Below are positions 13,808-22,300 of a stretch of DNA of 23,802 nucleotides, piece by piece. Every line of letters begins with the position of its first letter. The first letter of the stretch is position 1. The position numbers and the translations under genes were made by a program. The stretch comes from DASPPM01 sp035604475 (GTDB lineage: Bacteria > Pseudomonadota > Alphaproteobacteria > JACZXZ01). The notes under the pieces are model-generated. The model ran no database searches. It was not told the origin of the DNA and saw only the letters and a program-made list of their open reading frames with translations. Location of the stretch: positions 1 through 23,802 of the forward strand of contig DATNIJ010000107.1 of assembly GCA_035604475.1 (NCBI GenBank), read 5' to 3'.

Positions 13808-15091
13808 ATGGGCGAAGTGGCGAAGCTGGCGGTGCCGAGCTCGGCGGCGACCGGGAAGGAGCTTTACGAGATCGGCGAGATCCCCCCGCTCGGCCATGTC
13901 CCGGCCAGGATGTATGCCTGGACGATCCGGCGCGAGCGCCAGGGCGAGCCCGAAGAGGCGATGCGGCTCGAGGTGGTGGCGACGCCGGCCATCGAGGCGG
14001 AGGAGGTCCTCGTCATGGTGATGGCGGCGGGCGTCAACTACAACGGCGTGTGGGCGGCACTCGGCAAGCCGATCTCCGTGTTCGAGGTGCACAAGGCCGA
14101 CTATCACGTTGCGGGCTCGGATGCGGCCGGCGTCGTCTGGGCGGTGGGGGCCAAGGTGAAGCGCTGGCGCGTGGGCGACGAGGTCGTCGTGCATTGCAAT
14201 CAGGACGACGGCGACGACGAGGAGTGCAACGGCGGCGACCCGATGTTCTCGCCCTCCCAGCGCATCTGGGGTTACGAGACGCCCGACGGCTCCTTCGCCC
14301 AGTTCGCGCGCGTGCAGTCGCGGCAGCTCATGCCGCGGCCGCAGCACCTCACCTGGGAGGAGTGCGGCTGCTATACCCTCACGCTCGCGACCGCTTACCG
14401 CATGCTGTTCGGCCATCGCCCGCACATCCTGCGCCCCGGCCACAACGTGCTGGTGTGGGGGGCCGCGGGCGGGCTCGGCTCGATGGCGGTCCAGCTCATC
14501 GCCACCGCGGGTGCCAACGCGATCGGCGTGATCTCGGACGAGAGCAAGCGCGACTTCGTCATGCAACTCGGCGCCAAGGGCGCCATCAACCGCAGCAAGT
14601 TCGATTGCTGGGGGCGGCTTCCCGAGATCAACGCGGGCGGGGGCTACGGCGAGTACATGAAGAAGGTGCGCGAGTTCGGCAAGGCGATCTGGGAGATCAC
14701 CGGCAAGGGCAACGACGTCGACTTCGTCTTCGAGCATCCGGGCGAGGCGACCTTCCCGGTGAGCTGCGTCGTGGTCAAGCGCGGCGGCATGGTGGTCTTC
14801 TGCGCGGGCACCACCGGCTACCACATCACCTTCGATGCCCGCTTCGTATGGATGCGCCAGAAGCGCGTCCAGGGCAGCCATTTCGCCAATCTCCTGCAGG
14901 CGAGCCAGGCCAACCGCCTGGTCATCGAGCGGCGCATCGATCCCTGCATGAGCGAGGTGTTCCCCTGGGCCGAAATCCCCAAGGCCCACACCAAGATGAT
15001 GCGCAACGAGCACAAGCCCGGCAACATGGCCGTGCTGGTGCAGGCGCCGCGCACCGGACTGCGCAGCTTCGAGGACGCCGTCGAGGCGTAA
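13808..15091 (+). CDS. ccr: Crotonyl-CoA carboxylase/reductase
   Basis: This 427-residue medium-chain dehydrogenase/reductase should carry out NADPH-dependent reductive carboxylation of crotonyl-CoA to (2S)-ethylmalonyl-CoA, the defining step of the pathway. The N-terminus YEIGEIPPLGHVPARMYAWT (20-39) is characteristic. It continues with VNYNGVWAALGKPISVFEVH (76-95), YHVAGSDAAGVVWAVG (99-114) and the NADPH-binding loop GAAGGLGSMA (218-227). The insertion GGGYGEYMKKVREFGKAIWEITGKG is typical of Ccr and absent from ordinary quinone reductases. There is no catalytic-zinc signature, as expected for this subfamily. The ATG at 13808 has GCGGAGG six bases upstream; a TTG at 13793 in the same frame is less likely. 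The gene is divergent from ecm and upstream of mcd. Confidence 0.97.
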   Translation: MGEVAKLAVPSSAATGKELYEIGEIPPLGHVPARMYAWTIRRERQGEPEEAMRLEVVATPAIEAEEVLVMVMAAGVNYNGVWAALGKPISVFEVHKADYHVAGSDAAGVVWAVGAKVKRWRVGDEVVVHCNQDDGDDEECNGGDPMFSPSQRIWGYETPDGSFAQFARVQSRQLMPRPQHLTWEECGCYTLTLATAYRMLFGHRPHILRPGHNVLVWGAAGGLGSMAVQLIATAGANAIGVISDESKRDFVMQLGAKGAINRSKFDCWGRLPEINAGGGYGEYMKKVREFGKAIWEITGKGNDVDFVFEHPGEATFPVSCVVVKRGGMVVFCAGTTGYHITFDARFVWMRQKRVQGSHFANLLQASQANRLVIERRIDPCMSEVFPWAEIPKAHTKMMRNEHKPGNMAVLVQAPRTGLRSFEDAVEA

Positions 15092-15117
15092 GGATCGTAA
15101 AGGATGTCGCCGCGCCG

Positions 15118-15172
15118 AACCGCCTCATCCTTCGAGACGCTCGCTGCGCTCGCTCCTCAGGATGAGGCGGTT
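15118..15172. repeat. REP-like palindromic element, copy 1
   Basis: AACCGCCTCATCC (15118-15130) and GGATGAGGCGGTT (15160-15172) are perfect 13-bp inverted arms. They enclose a core that starts TTCGAGACGC and ends GCTCCTCA. The element lies 27 bp after the ccr stop. It belongs to a family with three more copies in this window and faces copy 2 head to head. Confidence 0.85.
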
Positions 15173-15184
15173 TACTTGACTCGA

Positions 15185-15231
15185 GCCTCGTCCTGAGGAG
15201 CCGCCGAAGGCGGCGTCTCGAAGGATGAGGC
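15185..15231. repeat. REP-like palindromic element, copy 2 (inverted relative to copy 1)
   Basis: The arms GCCTCGTCC (15185-15193) and GGATGAGGC (15223-15231) pair with a single G-T wobble. An inner stem of GCCGCC (15200-15205) and GGCGGC (15209-15214) has a GAA loop. Its reverse complement carries the same TTCGAGACGCC and GGCTCCTCAGGA ends as copy 1. The two copies form a BIME-like pair in the 186-bp gap between ccr and mcd and would fold strongly in a ccr-mcd transcript. Confidence 0.85.
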
Positions 15232-15277
15232 GTCTCTGGAGACCGATCGCCATGACGATGCCGCGCGAGGCGCAAGC

Positions 15278-16972
15278 ATGAACCATGCCGCCATGCTTGC
15301 GCGGAGCGAGGCCGCGGCCGAGCCGCTCTTGCCCGACCTTCTCGCCCTCTGCCGCGAGGCGCTTGGCGCCGCCGAGAGCTTCCTCGGCCACGCGAGGCTC
15401 GCCCTCGCCGACAGGCTCACGCGAAACGGCACCCTTCAAAGCGAGCTCCTCGAGCGCGAGCAGCTCGCGGCGCACGGCTTTGCCTGGAGCGCCACTTACG
15501 TCACGGCGTTGCGCGAGATGCTGGCCTGGGCCGAGCGCCTGGAGGCAGGGGGACGCCTAGGCGAGCTCGAGCGCCTCTTGCTCCAGGCCGCCTTCGCCGA
15601 GTACCTCGCCCAGCTCAAGGGCGGCATCGCGCTCTCGCAAGTCGAGATCCTGCGCCCGAACGACATGGGGGTGGCCGAGCGCGACTTGGCCGAGCTCGCG
15701 CGGCCGGCGGTCGAGTGTCTTGTCGAGGGCGGCAACAGCTTGGCCGCGCGCGCCCGCATCGTAGCGCTTATCCGCGAGCAGGGAAGCTACGGCGACCCCG
15801 GCCTCGAGGACGAGGCGCTCATCCTCATGCGCGACCAGTTCCGCCGCTTCGCGGCAGAGCGGATCGCACCCTTCGCGCACGGCTGGCACGTCGAAGACCG
15901 CCTCATCCCCATCGAGATCGTGGACGAGCTCGCGGAGCTCGGCGTCTTCGGCCTGACCGTGCCCGAGGCTTATGGCGGGCTCGACCTCGGCAAGGTGGCG
16001 ATGTGCGTGGTGACCGAGGAGCTCTCCCGCGCCTCGTTGGGCGTGGGCTCGCTCGGCACGCGCTCGGAGATCGCGGCCGAGCTCATCCGCTCGGGCGGGA
16101 ACGCGGCGCAGAAGGCGAAGTGGCTCCCGCGCATCGCGCGCGGCGAGGTGCTGCCGACCGCCGTCTTCACCGAGCCCGCGACCGGCTCCGACCTCGGAGC
16201 CTTGCGCACGCGCGCGGTGCGCGAGGGCGACATTTATCGCATCACCGGCAGCAAGAGCTGGATCACGCACGCCGCGCGCGCCGACCTGATGACGCTGCTC
16301 GCGCGCACCGATCTGGCGGAGCCCGGCTACAAGGGCCTCTCGATGTTCCTCGCCGAGAAGCCGCGCGGTTCGGACGCCCGGCCCTTCCCGGTGGACGGCT
16401 TGAGCGGGAGCGAGATCCGCGTGCTCGGCTACCGCGGCATGAAGGAGTACGAGCTCGCCTTCGACGGCTTCGCGGTCGAGGCCGAGGGCTTGCTCGGCGG
16501 TAGAGAGGGCGAGGGCTTCAAGCAGCTCATGGCGACCTTCGAGGCGGCGCGCATCCAGACGGCCGCGCGCGCCGTGGGCGTCGCCCAGAACGCGCTCGAG
16601 CTCGGCCTCGACTATGCCCAAGGCCGCGTCCAGTTCGAGAAGCCCATCGTCGAGTTCCCGCGCGTCTTCGCCAAGCTCGCGGCCATGGCGGTCGACACCA
16701 TGGTGGCGCGCCAGCTCGCCTATTTTGCGGCGCGCGAGAAGGACAGCGGGCGGCGCTCTGATGTGCCGGCCGGCATGGCGAAGCTCCTGGCCGCGCGCAC
16801 CGCCTGGGCGAACGCCGACGCGGCGCTGCAGATCCACGGCGGCAACGGCTATGCCGAGGAATATGCCATCAGCCGCGTGCTTTGCGATGCGCGCATCCTC
16901 AACATCTTCGAGGGCGCGGCCGAGATCCAGGCCCACGTCATCGCGCGCGGCCTCTTGGCCGGGCGCAATTGA
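15278..16972 (+). CDS. mcd: Methylsuccinyl-CoA dehydrogenase (acyl-CoA dehydrogenase family)
   Basis: This 564-residue flavoprotein should oxidise (2S)-methylsuccinyl-CoA to mesaconyl-CoA, passing electrons to ETF. Ordinary acyl-CoA dehydrogenases have about 380-400 residues; the extra N-terminal helical region of about 180 residues is typical of Mcd. The catalytic core (about 185-564) contains GVFGLTVPEAYGGLDLGKVAM, the flavin/substrate block TAVFTEPATGSDLGALRT, ITGSKSWITHAARAD, and the C-terminal LQIHGGNGYAEEYAISR. The catalytic base is probably Glu545 in NIFEGAAEIQ. The ATG at 15278 is preceded by GAGG with a 7-base spacer. It lies downstream of ccr on the same strand with two REP-like hairpins between, so it may have its own promoter or reduced read-through. 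Confidence 0.92.
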   Translation: MNHAAMLARSEAAAEPLLPDLLALCREALGAAESFLGHARLALADRLTRNGTLQSELLEREQLAAHGFAWSATYVTALREMLAWAERLEAGGRLGELERLLLQAAFAEYLAQLKGGIALSQVEILRPNDMGVAERDLAELARPAVECLVEGGNSLAARARIVALIREQGSYGDPGLEDEALILMRDQFRRFAAERIAPFAHGWHVEDRLIPIEIVDELAELGVFGLTVPEAYGGLDLGKVAMCVVTEELSRASLGVGSLGTRSEIAAELIRSGGNAAQKAKWLPRIARGEVLPTAVFTEPATGSDLGALRTRAVREGDIYRITGSKSWITHAARADLMTLLARTDLAEPGYKGLSMFLAEKPRGSDARPFPVDGLSGSEIRVLGYRGMKEYELAFDGFAVEAEGLLGGREGEGFKQLMATFEAARIQTAARAVGVAQNALELGLDYAQGRVQFEKPIVEFPRVFAKLAAMAVDTMVARQLAYFAAREKDSGRRSDVPAGMAKLLAARTAWANADAALQIHGGNGYAEEYAISRVLCDARILNIFEGAAEIQAHVIARGLLAGRN

Positions 16973-17099
16973 GCCGCGCGCGCGAGCGCACGCGCAGAGC
17001 GCCGGCCGACGAATCCGCTCTCCTCCTTCACGGGTGGGCGCGTTAGGATGCAAGGCGCGCCTTCATGCCGGTCGCTTGGATGAGGCGCGAGAAGGGGCG

Positions 17100-17615
17100 A
17101 TGATGCGATTTGTATCGGCACCGATACGCTCTGTATTGCTCGCGGCAGCGCTGCTTTTGGGCCTCGCGAGCGCGCCCGCCTCGGCGGCGGACGTCTGCGG
17201 GCTGGCGCAAGCGCAAGCAGGCCCGCAGGACGCGGCGCTCAGGACCTTCGCCCACGATCTCGGCCTCAGCCAGGCGGGCGCCTTCGTGGCCGTCGCCAAT
17301 TACCTGCACAGCACCGGCCGGCTCCCGCCCTGCTATCTCACCAGGCGGCAAGCCGAGGCCAAGGGCTGGCGGCCGGGTGCGAACCTCTGGGGTGTGGCAC
17401 CCGGGAGTGCGATCGGCGGCGACCGCTTCGGCAACCGCGAGCACCGCCTTCCCTCTACCTACGACGGCCGCTATCGCGAGGCCGACCTCGACTATGCGGG
17501 CGGTGCGAGGGGGGCCGAGCGGCTCATTTATGTCGACAATGGCCAAGGCACCTGGCGGCAATGGGTGACCGTCGACCACTATCGCCATTTCTACGAGCTG
17601 CCGGAGGCGGAGTGA
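17100..17615 (+). CDS. Secreted barnase-like guanyl-preferring ribonuclease
   Basis: This 171-residue protein has a clear Sec signal peptide (about 1-29, LLAAALLLGLASAPASA, cleavage after ASA) and a barnase-type ribonuclease domain (about 45-169). Aligned by eye to Bacillus amyloliquefaciens barnase, the catalytic set is intact: Glu127 in READLDY (barnase Glu73), Arg137 and Arg141 (Arg83, Arg87), and His160 in DHY (His102). The IGGDRFGNRE block (105-114) matches barnase IGGDxFxNRE. Cys33 and Cys78 could form a disulfide in the periplasm. It should cleave single-stranded RNA 3' of guanosine. The gene starts with tandem ATG codons, and its TGA overlaps the GTG of the barstar-like gene by 4 bases, tying toxin and inhibitor together. 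Confidence 0.93.
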   Translation: MMRFVSAPIRSVLLAAALLLGLASAPASAADVCGLAQAQAGPQDAALRTFAHDLGLSQAGAFVAVANYLHSTGRLPPCYLTRRQAEAKGWRPGANLWGVAPGSAIGGDRFGNREHRLPSTYDGRYREADLDYAGGARGAERLIYVDNGQGTWRQWVTVDHYRHFYELPEAE

Positions 17616-17926
17616 GTGCTGCAGCCCCCTTTGGCAGCGAGTGCCGACCCTGGCGCCAGGCGAGGATCAAAGGAGCTGCCATCCGCTCGCTCGACGAGGC
17701 CTATGCGGCCCTCGCCGAGGCCCTGGCACTGCCCTCTCATTTCGGGCGCAACCTCGATGCGCTGTGGGACGCGCTCACGGCGGAGGTGGCGGGACCGCTC
17801 GAGCTCATATGGGAAGATGCGGCGGCCACGCGCGCGGCACTCGGCAGCACCGCGTTCGAGCGTCTCATCGCGGTCCTGCGCGAAGCCGAGGGAGTGCGGC
17901 AGGACTTCCGGCTGCGCCTGCGCTAG
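17612..17926 (+). CDS. Barstar-like ribonuclease inhibitor
   Basis: This 104-residue protein has a barstar core from about residue 22 to 93. The barnase-binding helix is HFGRNLDALWDALTAEVAGPL, closely matching barstar 'xxNLDALWDxLTG'. Asp49 and Asp53 correspond to barstar Asp35 and Asp39, which plug the ribonuclease active site. There is no signal peptide, so it acts in the cytoplasm and protects the producer from unexported enzyme. The start GTG at 17612 overlaps the ribonuclease stop (GTGA) and has GGAGG 4 bases upstream. An in-frame ATG at 17561 inside the ribonuclease gene is less likely. The first 20 residues are not part of the usual fold. The pairing with the adjacent barnase makes the assignment strong. 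Confidence 0.93.
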   Translation: MSAAAPFGSECRPWRQARIKGAAIRSLDEAYAALAEALALPSHFGRNLDALWDALTAEVAGPLELIWEDAAATRAALGSTAFERLIAVLREAEGVRQDFRLRLR

Positions 17927-17959
17927 CGCAAGTTCCGGCTGGATGGAATCGGTACGGTC

Positions 17960-18000
17960 TTCGAGACGCGCCCTCCGGACGCTCCTCAGGCTGAGGAGGT
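17960..18000. repeat. REP-like element, copy 3 (diverged)
   Basis: The segment starts TTCGAGACGCG, carries a short variable centre, and ends GCTCCTCAGGCTGAGG, the same order as copy 1. The outer arms have decayed, but CCTCAG and CTGAGG (17984-17996) still form a small palindrome. It lies 33 bp after the barstar stop. Confidence 0.7.
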
Positions 18001-18033
18001 TCTTTGTGCCATCACGAGCCGATCTCATGCTGA

Positions 18034-18132
18034 GAGCTTGTGAATCTTTCGACTTTCGTGATTTACGGCATGAGTCAAATCAAGGGGTTAGACTCCGTCC
18101 GAACGTCAAAAGTCGAATACATTCACAAACTC
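18034..18132. repeat. Long imperfect inverted repeat with inner hairpin
   Basis: The left arm 18034-18056 (GAGCTTGTGAATC...TCGACTTT) pairs with the right arm 18109-18132 (AAAGTCGAATACATTCACAAA then CTC) along about 23 bp with few mismatches. Inside, TGATTT (18059-18064) pairs with AAATCA (18077-18082). The element is more AT-rich than its surroundings. It sits between REP copies 3 and 4, so bases 17960-18169 form one large quasi-palindrome. No transposase is present. Confidence 0.75.
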
Positions 18133-18169
18133 TGAGGAGCGGTGCGAAGCACCGCGTCTCGAAGCACGC
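18130..18169. repeat. REP-like element, copy 4 (inverted relative to copy 3)
   Basis: The reverse complement reads TTCGAGACGCGGTGC, then GCACCGCTCCTCAGAG, the same ends as copies 1-3. A perfect stem GCGGTGC (18139-18145) and GCACCGC (18149-18155) has a GAA loop. It ends about 10 bp from the stop codon of the REC-EAL gene and could act as its transcription terminator. Confidence 0.8.
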
Positions 18170-18176
18170 ACTGCAC

Positions 18177-19361
18177 CTATGCAATCGGAACTCGCGCTAG
18201 CGCCCCGCTCGCGCAATTGCGCACCCATTCGGCGGTCTGCTCGGCCGAGAGCGGCCGACTGATGAAATAACCTTGCGCAAGGTCGCAGCCGAGCTCGGCC
18301 AGCACCTCGAGCGTCGCCTGATCCTCGACACCCTCTGCCACCGCGATCAATCCGAGGTTGTGGGCGAGGTCGATGATCGCCTTCACGATGATCCTGTCGC
18401 CCGCCGAGGCGACGCATCCCCTGACGAACTCCATATCCACTTTGAGCTCGGAGAACGGCAAGCGCTGCAACTGCTTCATCGAGGAGTATCCGGTGCCGAA
18501 ATCGTCGATCGAGATGCGGCACCCCTTGAGGCGCAGGCGCGAGAGGATGTCCATGGCATTCGCTGCGTTCGCCGCGGCGGCCGTCTCGGTCAGCTCCAAC
18601 GTCACCCATTCAAGCCGTACGCCGAAGTTCCGGCAAAAGCTCGCGAGCTCGTCCGCGAATCCCACGTTGGAGAGATTTCTGCCGGAGATGTTGAACGCCA
18701 CGCCGACCTCGAGGTTTTGGCCCCGCCAGAGGCTCAGCTGATGAAGGGCGAGCTTGGCGACTTCCTGGGTAAGCCTGTCGATCAGGCCGGACTGCTCGGC
18801 AAGCGGGATGAACTCCGTGGGCGGAATGATGCCGCGGGAAGGATGCTGCCAGCGCACCAGGGCCTCGAACCCCGCCAAACGGCGCGAGTGGACCTCGATT
18901 TTCGGCTGATACAGGAGGAAGAGCTCACCGTTTTGTATGGCGCGCGCGAGCGCATCCTCGTCGACCACATCGCTTGCCAGCTTCAGGTTCGTCAGGATGG
19001 CGCGCAATTCCGCGGCCCGGATGGGTTTCGACAAAATGCCGGCCATGGTCAGGCCGCGCTCTTTGCCAAGGTGCTTGACGGCCTCGATTACCTTGACGTC
19101 CTGCCCGCTCATGATCAGGAGCCGCGCCTTGCTTTTTTCGGCCGCGAGGAAGCGGATAAGCTCGACCCCGTCGGTATTCGGCATTTGCAGGTCCATCACG
19201 ATATGCGTCGGATGCCAAGTACCATGCCGCGCGCGGAAGTCTTCGGCGCTCGTCGTCGTAATGGCCTCGTAGTCGCAAGCTTTGGCCACCTTGGCCACGA
19301 ACCGCGCGACCTGGGGATCGTCGTCGATGATGAGAAGCCGATTGGGGGACGTCGAGGTCAT
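18177..19361 (-). CDS. REC-EAL response regulator, c-di-GMP phosphodiesterase
   Basis: This 394-residue protein has an N-terminal receiver (about 7-128) with acidic pocket D13-D15, phospho-acceptor Asp57 in IVMDLQMP and Lys112 in SKP. A C-terminal EAL domain (about 133-385) follows. The EAL signature is GFEALVRW with Glu166, and the other catalytic blocks are present: FNISGRNL, LELTET, IDDFGTGYSS, LKVD and AEGVED. This set predicts active hydrolysis of cyclic di-GMP to pGpG, controlled by phosphorylation. No GGDEF domain is present. The start ATG overlaps the histidine-kinase stop (ATGA), so the kinase is the obvious phosphodonor. The outputs (motility, biofilm) are not evident locally. Repeats, not genes, lie downstream. 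Confidence 0.93.
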   Translation of the reverse strand: MTSTSPNRLLIIDDDPQVARFVAKVAKACDYEAITTTSAEDFRARHGTWHPTHIVMDLQMPNTDGVELIRFLAAEKSKARLLIMSGQDVKVIEAVKHLGKERGLTMAGILSKPIRAAELRAILTNLKLASDVVDEDALARAIQNGELFLLYQPKIEVHSRRLAGFEALVRWQHPSRGIIPPTEFIPLAEQSGLIDRLTQEVAKLALHQLSLWRGQNLEVGVAFNISGRNLSNVGFADELASFCRNFGVRLEWVTLELTETAAAANAANAMDILSRLRLKGCRISIDDFGTGYSSMKQLQRLPFSELKVDMEFVRGCVASAGDRIIVKAIIDLAHNLGLIAVAEGVEDQATLEVLAELGCDLAQGYFISRPLSAEQTAEWVRNCASGALARVPIA

Positions 19362-22300
19362 TTCTCGCTCCCAAAAATATCGTGCACCGCTCGAACCAGA
19401 TCGTCCTTGCGATAGGGTTTGCTGAGGAGACTGATACCCTCCGGCACCTTGCCGCTCGCCTCGAGAAGCCCCTGAGGGAACCCCGAGGTCAGCAGGACCT
19501 TGACGCCGGGCCAGCGGCTCCTGACCGCCTGCGCCAAGTCTCCGCCGCTCATCTCGCCCGGCATGACCACGTCGGTGAACACGAGGTCGATCCGCTCGCC
19601 GCGCTCGAGAAGCTCGACCGCCGCCTTGGCGTTCTCGGCTTCGAGAACGCGGTAACCTATCCCTTTGAGCTGCCTCACGACGACTTGGCGCACCTTGCGA
19701 TTGTCCTCAACGGCGAGCACGGTCATGTCCGCCCGTGCGGCGGAACGTGCCGGCGCGCGGCGCGGCGTGCGCGCGACCTCTTTCGCGGCCTTCTTGGCGC
19801 GCGGCAGATAGAGGTGCACGACCGTGCCGTGACCGACCTCGCTATAAATCTTGACGTGCCCTCCCGACTGCTTGGCGAAACCGAACACCATGGCGAGGCC
19901 GAGTCCGGTGCCTCGGCCCGGCTCCTTCGTCGTGAAGAAAGGCTCGAATGCCTTGGCGAGCACCTCGGGCGGCATGCCGTGTCCGGTGTCGCTGACTTCG
20001 ACCGCGACATAGTTGCCGGGGGTAACGCCAGCGTTCTCGGCCTGATCCTTGTCAAAGCTCATATTCTTCGTGCTCACCAGGATCATTCCGCCGCCGGGCA
20101 TTGCGTCCCTCGCGTTGATGGCAAGATTGAAGATCGCGGCCTCGATCTGCGCGCCATCGGCATGGACCGGCCAAATCCCTTGGGAGAGCTCGAGGTTGAG
20201 CTTGATGTCCTCGCCGAGCGTACGGCCAAGCAGCCGCGCGCAGCTGCGCACGAGCTCGTTGACCTCGAGCAGGCTTGGCCGAAGCGGCTGCTTGCGGGCG
20301 AACGCCAACAGCCGGTTGGCGAGCTCCGCACCCCGAATGCCGGAGTCGAGCGCCTCGTCCAGGAGCTCGCACTCTTCGGGCTTGTCCTTGATCCTGTCGC
20401 GCAGGAGGTCGAGGTTGCCGATGACCCCCGTCAGGATGTTGTTGAAGTCATGGGCGACGCCGCCGGTCAGGTTGCCGATGGCCTCCATCTTCTGGGCTTG
20501 ACGCAGCCGCTCCTCGGTCGTCTTAAGCTCGGCGATATCGAGCGCGATGCCGTCCCACTGGATGTCGCCGTTCTCGAGCTTGCGCGGCCGCGACACGTAT
20601 CTTAGCCATCGGTGCTGGCCATCCTCCGCCTTGAAGCGAATCTCCACCTCCATGGGCGCCAGCTCCTTCGCCGATCGCTCCAAAGCGCCGATAAACAGAT
20701 GGCGATCGTCGGGATGAACGAATTCGCTGAACAACTTGCCGTCCCGGACCATTTCCTCCGGGTCGATGCCGTACAACTCCCGCATGCGCGGGCTGACGTA
20801 GGTATAGGCGACCCTGCCGTCGGTTTTGAGGACGCGCCGGAAGATTGCGCCGGGCAGATTTTCGGCGATGCTGCGGAGCTGCTCCTCGCTCTCGCGCCAC
20901 GCCTGCTCGGCGCGCTTGAGCGCGGTGATATCGATGCGCATCCCCGCGAGTCCGCCGTTGGCCATCCAACGCTCGGTGGTGAGCACCCATCGCCCGTCGT
21001 CCAATCTCTGCTCGACCGCGCCCATTGGATTTCGATGTTGTTGCAACCGCTCGACGAGCCATTCCTCCTCGCGCCCCTTGGCGTCGGGGTACCGCCCGCC
21101 GGCAAGGCCGATGCGCACAAGCTCTTCGAAGCTGACCCCGGGAATCATGTGCTGCGCGCCCTCGGGGTATATCCGCCGATACATTTCGTTACACATGACG
21201 AAACGGTCTTCGGCATCGAAGATCACGAAACCCTCGGATATGCTGTCGATCGCATCGCGCAGGAGCACCTCGGCAGCCTCTGCGCGGTGGAGCGCGCGGA
21301 TGACGGCCGTCTCGTCGGTGGCCACCCCTCGGTAGCCGCGGAACGTCCCCGTTTCGTCGAAAATCGGTTTTCCGCTCACGGACAAGTGCCGCGGCTTGCC
21401 GGAACGTCCGAACCTGGTATAGCGGGTGTGCCTGAACAACCGGTGTGTCTCGAGCTCGGCCTTATGGCGCGCCCAACCGGCAACGTATTCCCATGGCGTC
21501 TTCCCGATGTAGTCGCCGCTGGGCAATTTCGCGTCCGCGGCCGTCCCGCCGCCGAAATAGGTGTAGCGAAGATCCGCATCTGTCTCCCAAATCCAGTCTG
21601 CGGCCAGCTCCGCGATGTCCTGGAAGCGCCGTTCGCTCTCCCGCCTCGCCGCTTCGGTCTGTCTGAGCACGGTGATATCTATGCGCAGGCCTGCGGTTCC
21701 GCCCGTGCTCATGCGCCGTTCCGTGACGAGAATGCTCCGCCCGCCGACGAGCGGCTGCTCGATGGCGCCTTTGGGATCGCGGTGGTAGCGCAGGCGTTCC
21801 TCGAGCCATTCCGCCTCGCGTCCGAGGGCGTCCGTGTGCACGCCCCTCTCCAATCCGTCGCGGGCGATGTCCTCGAAGCGGGCGCCCGGCTGCGTGAGAT
21901 GCGGACTATCCTCGTAGATCCTGCGGTACGCTTCGTTGCACGTGACCAGATGGTCGTCGCGGTCGAAGATGACGAAGCCTTCCGAAATGCTCTCGACCGC
22001 GTCACGCAGCAGCGCCTCGGCCTCCTCGGCGCGGCGAAGCGCCTCGATGATCGGGGTTATGTTCGTCGCGGTGCCGCGGTAGCCGCGGAAGCCGCCCGAG
22101 GCATCATAGATCGGCTTGCCGCTGATGGAGAGGTGGAGCGGCCGGCCGAACTTATCGACCAGCGAGTAGCGGAAATCCCGGAAGGGCCGGCGAGCATCGA
22201 GATCGGCCCTATGTCGCCGCCAGTGGTCTTCGTCTGCGAGGTCTACGCCCATCAGCTCCCAGCGCGCCTTGCCCACGAGCTCCTGCTCCGCATAGCCGGT

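Noticed and set aside
13703..15013. 436-codon minus-strand frame opposite ccr
   Set aside because: Ccr on the plus strand is certain; this is a high-GC shadow frame.
15557..17053. 498-codon minus-strand frame opposite mcd
   Set aside because: Mcd motifs on the plus strand are decisive; the antisense product has composition but no motifs.
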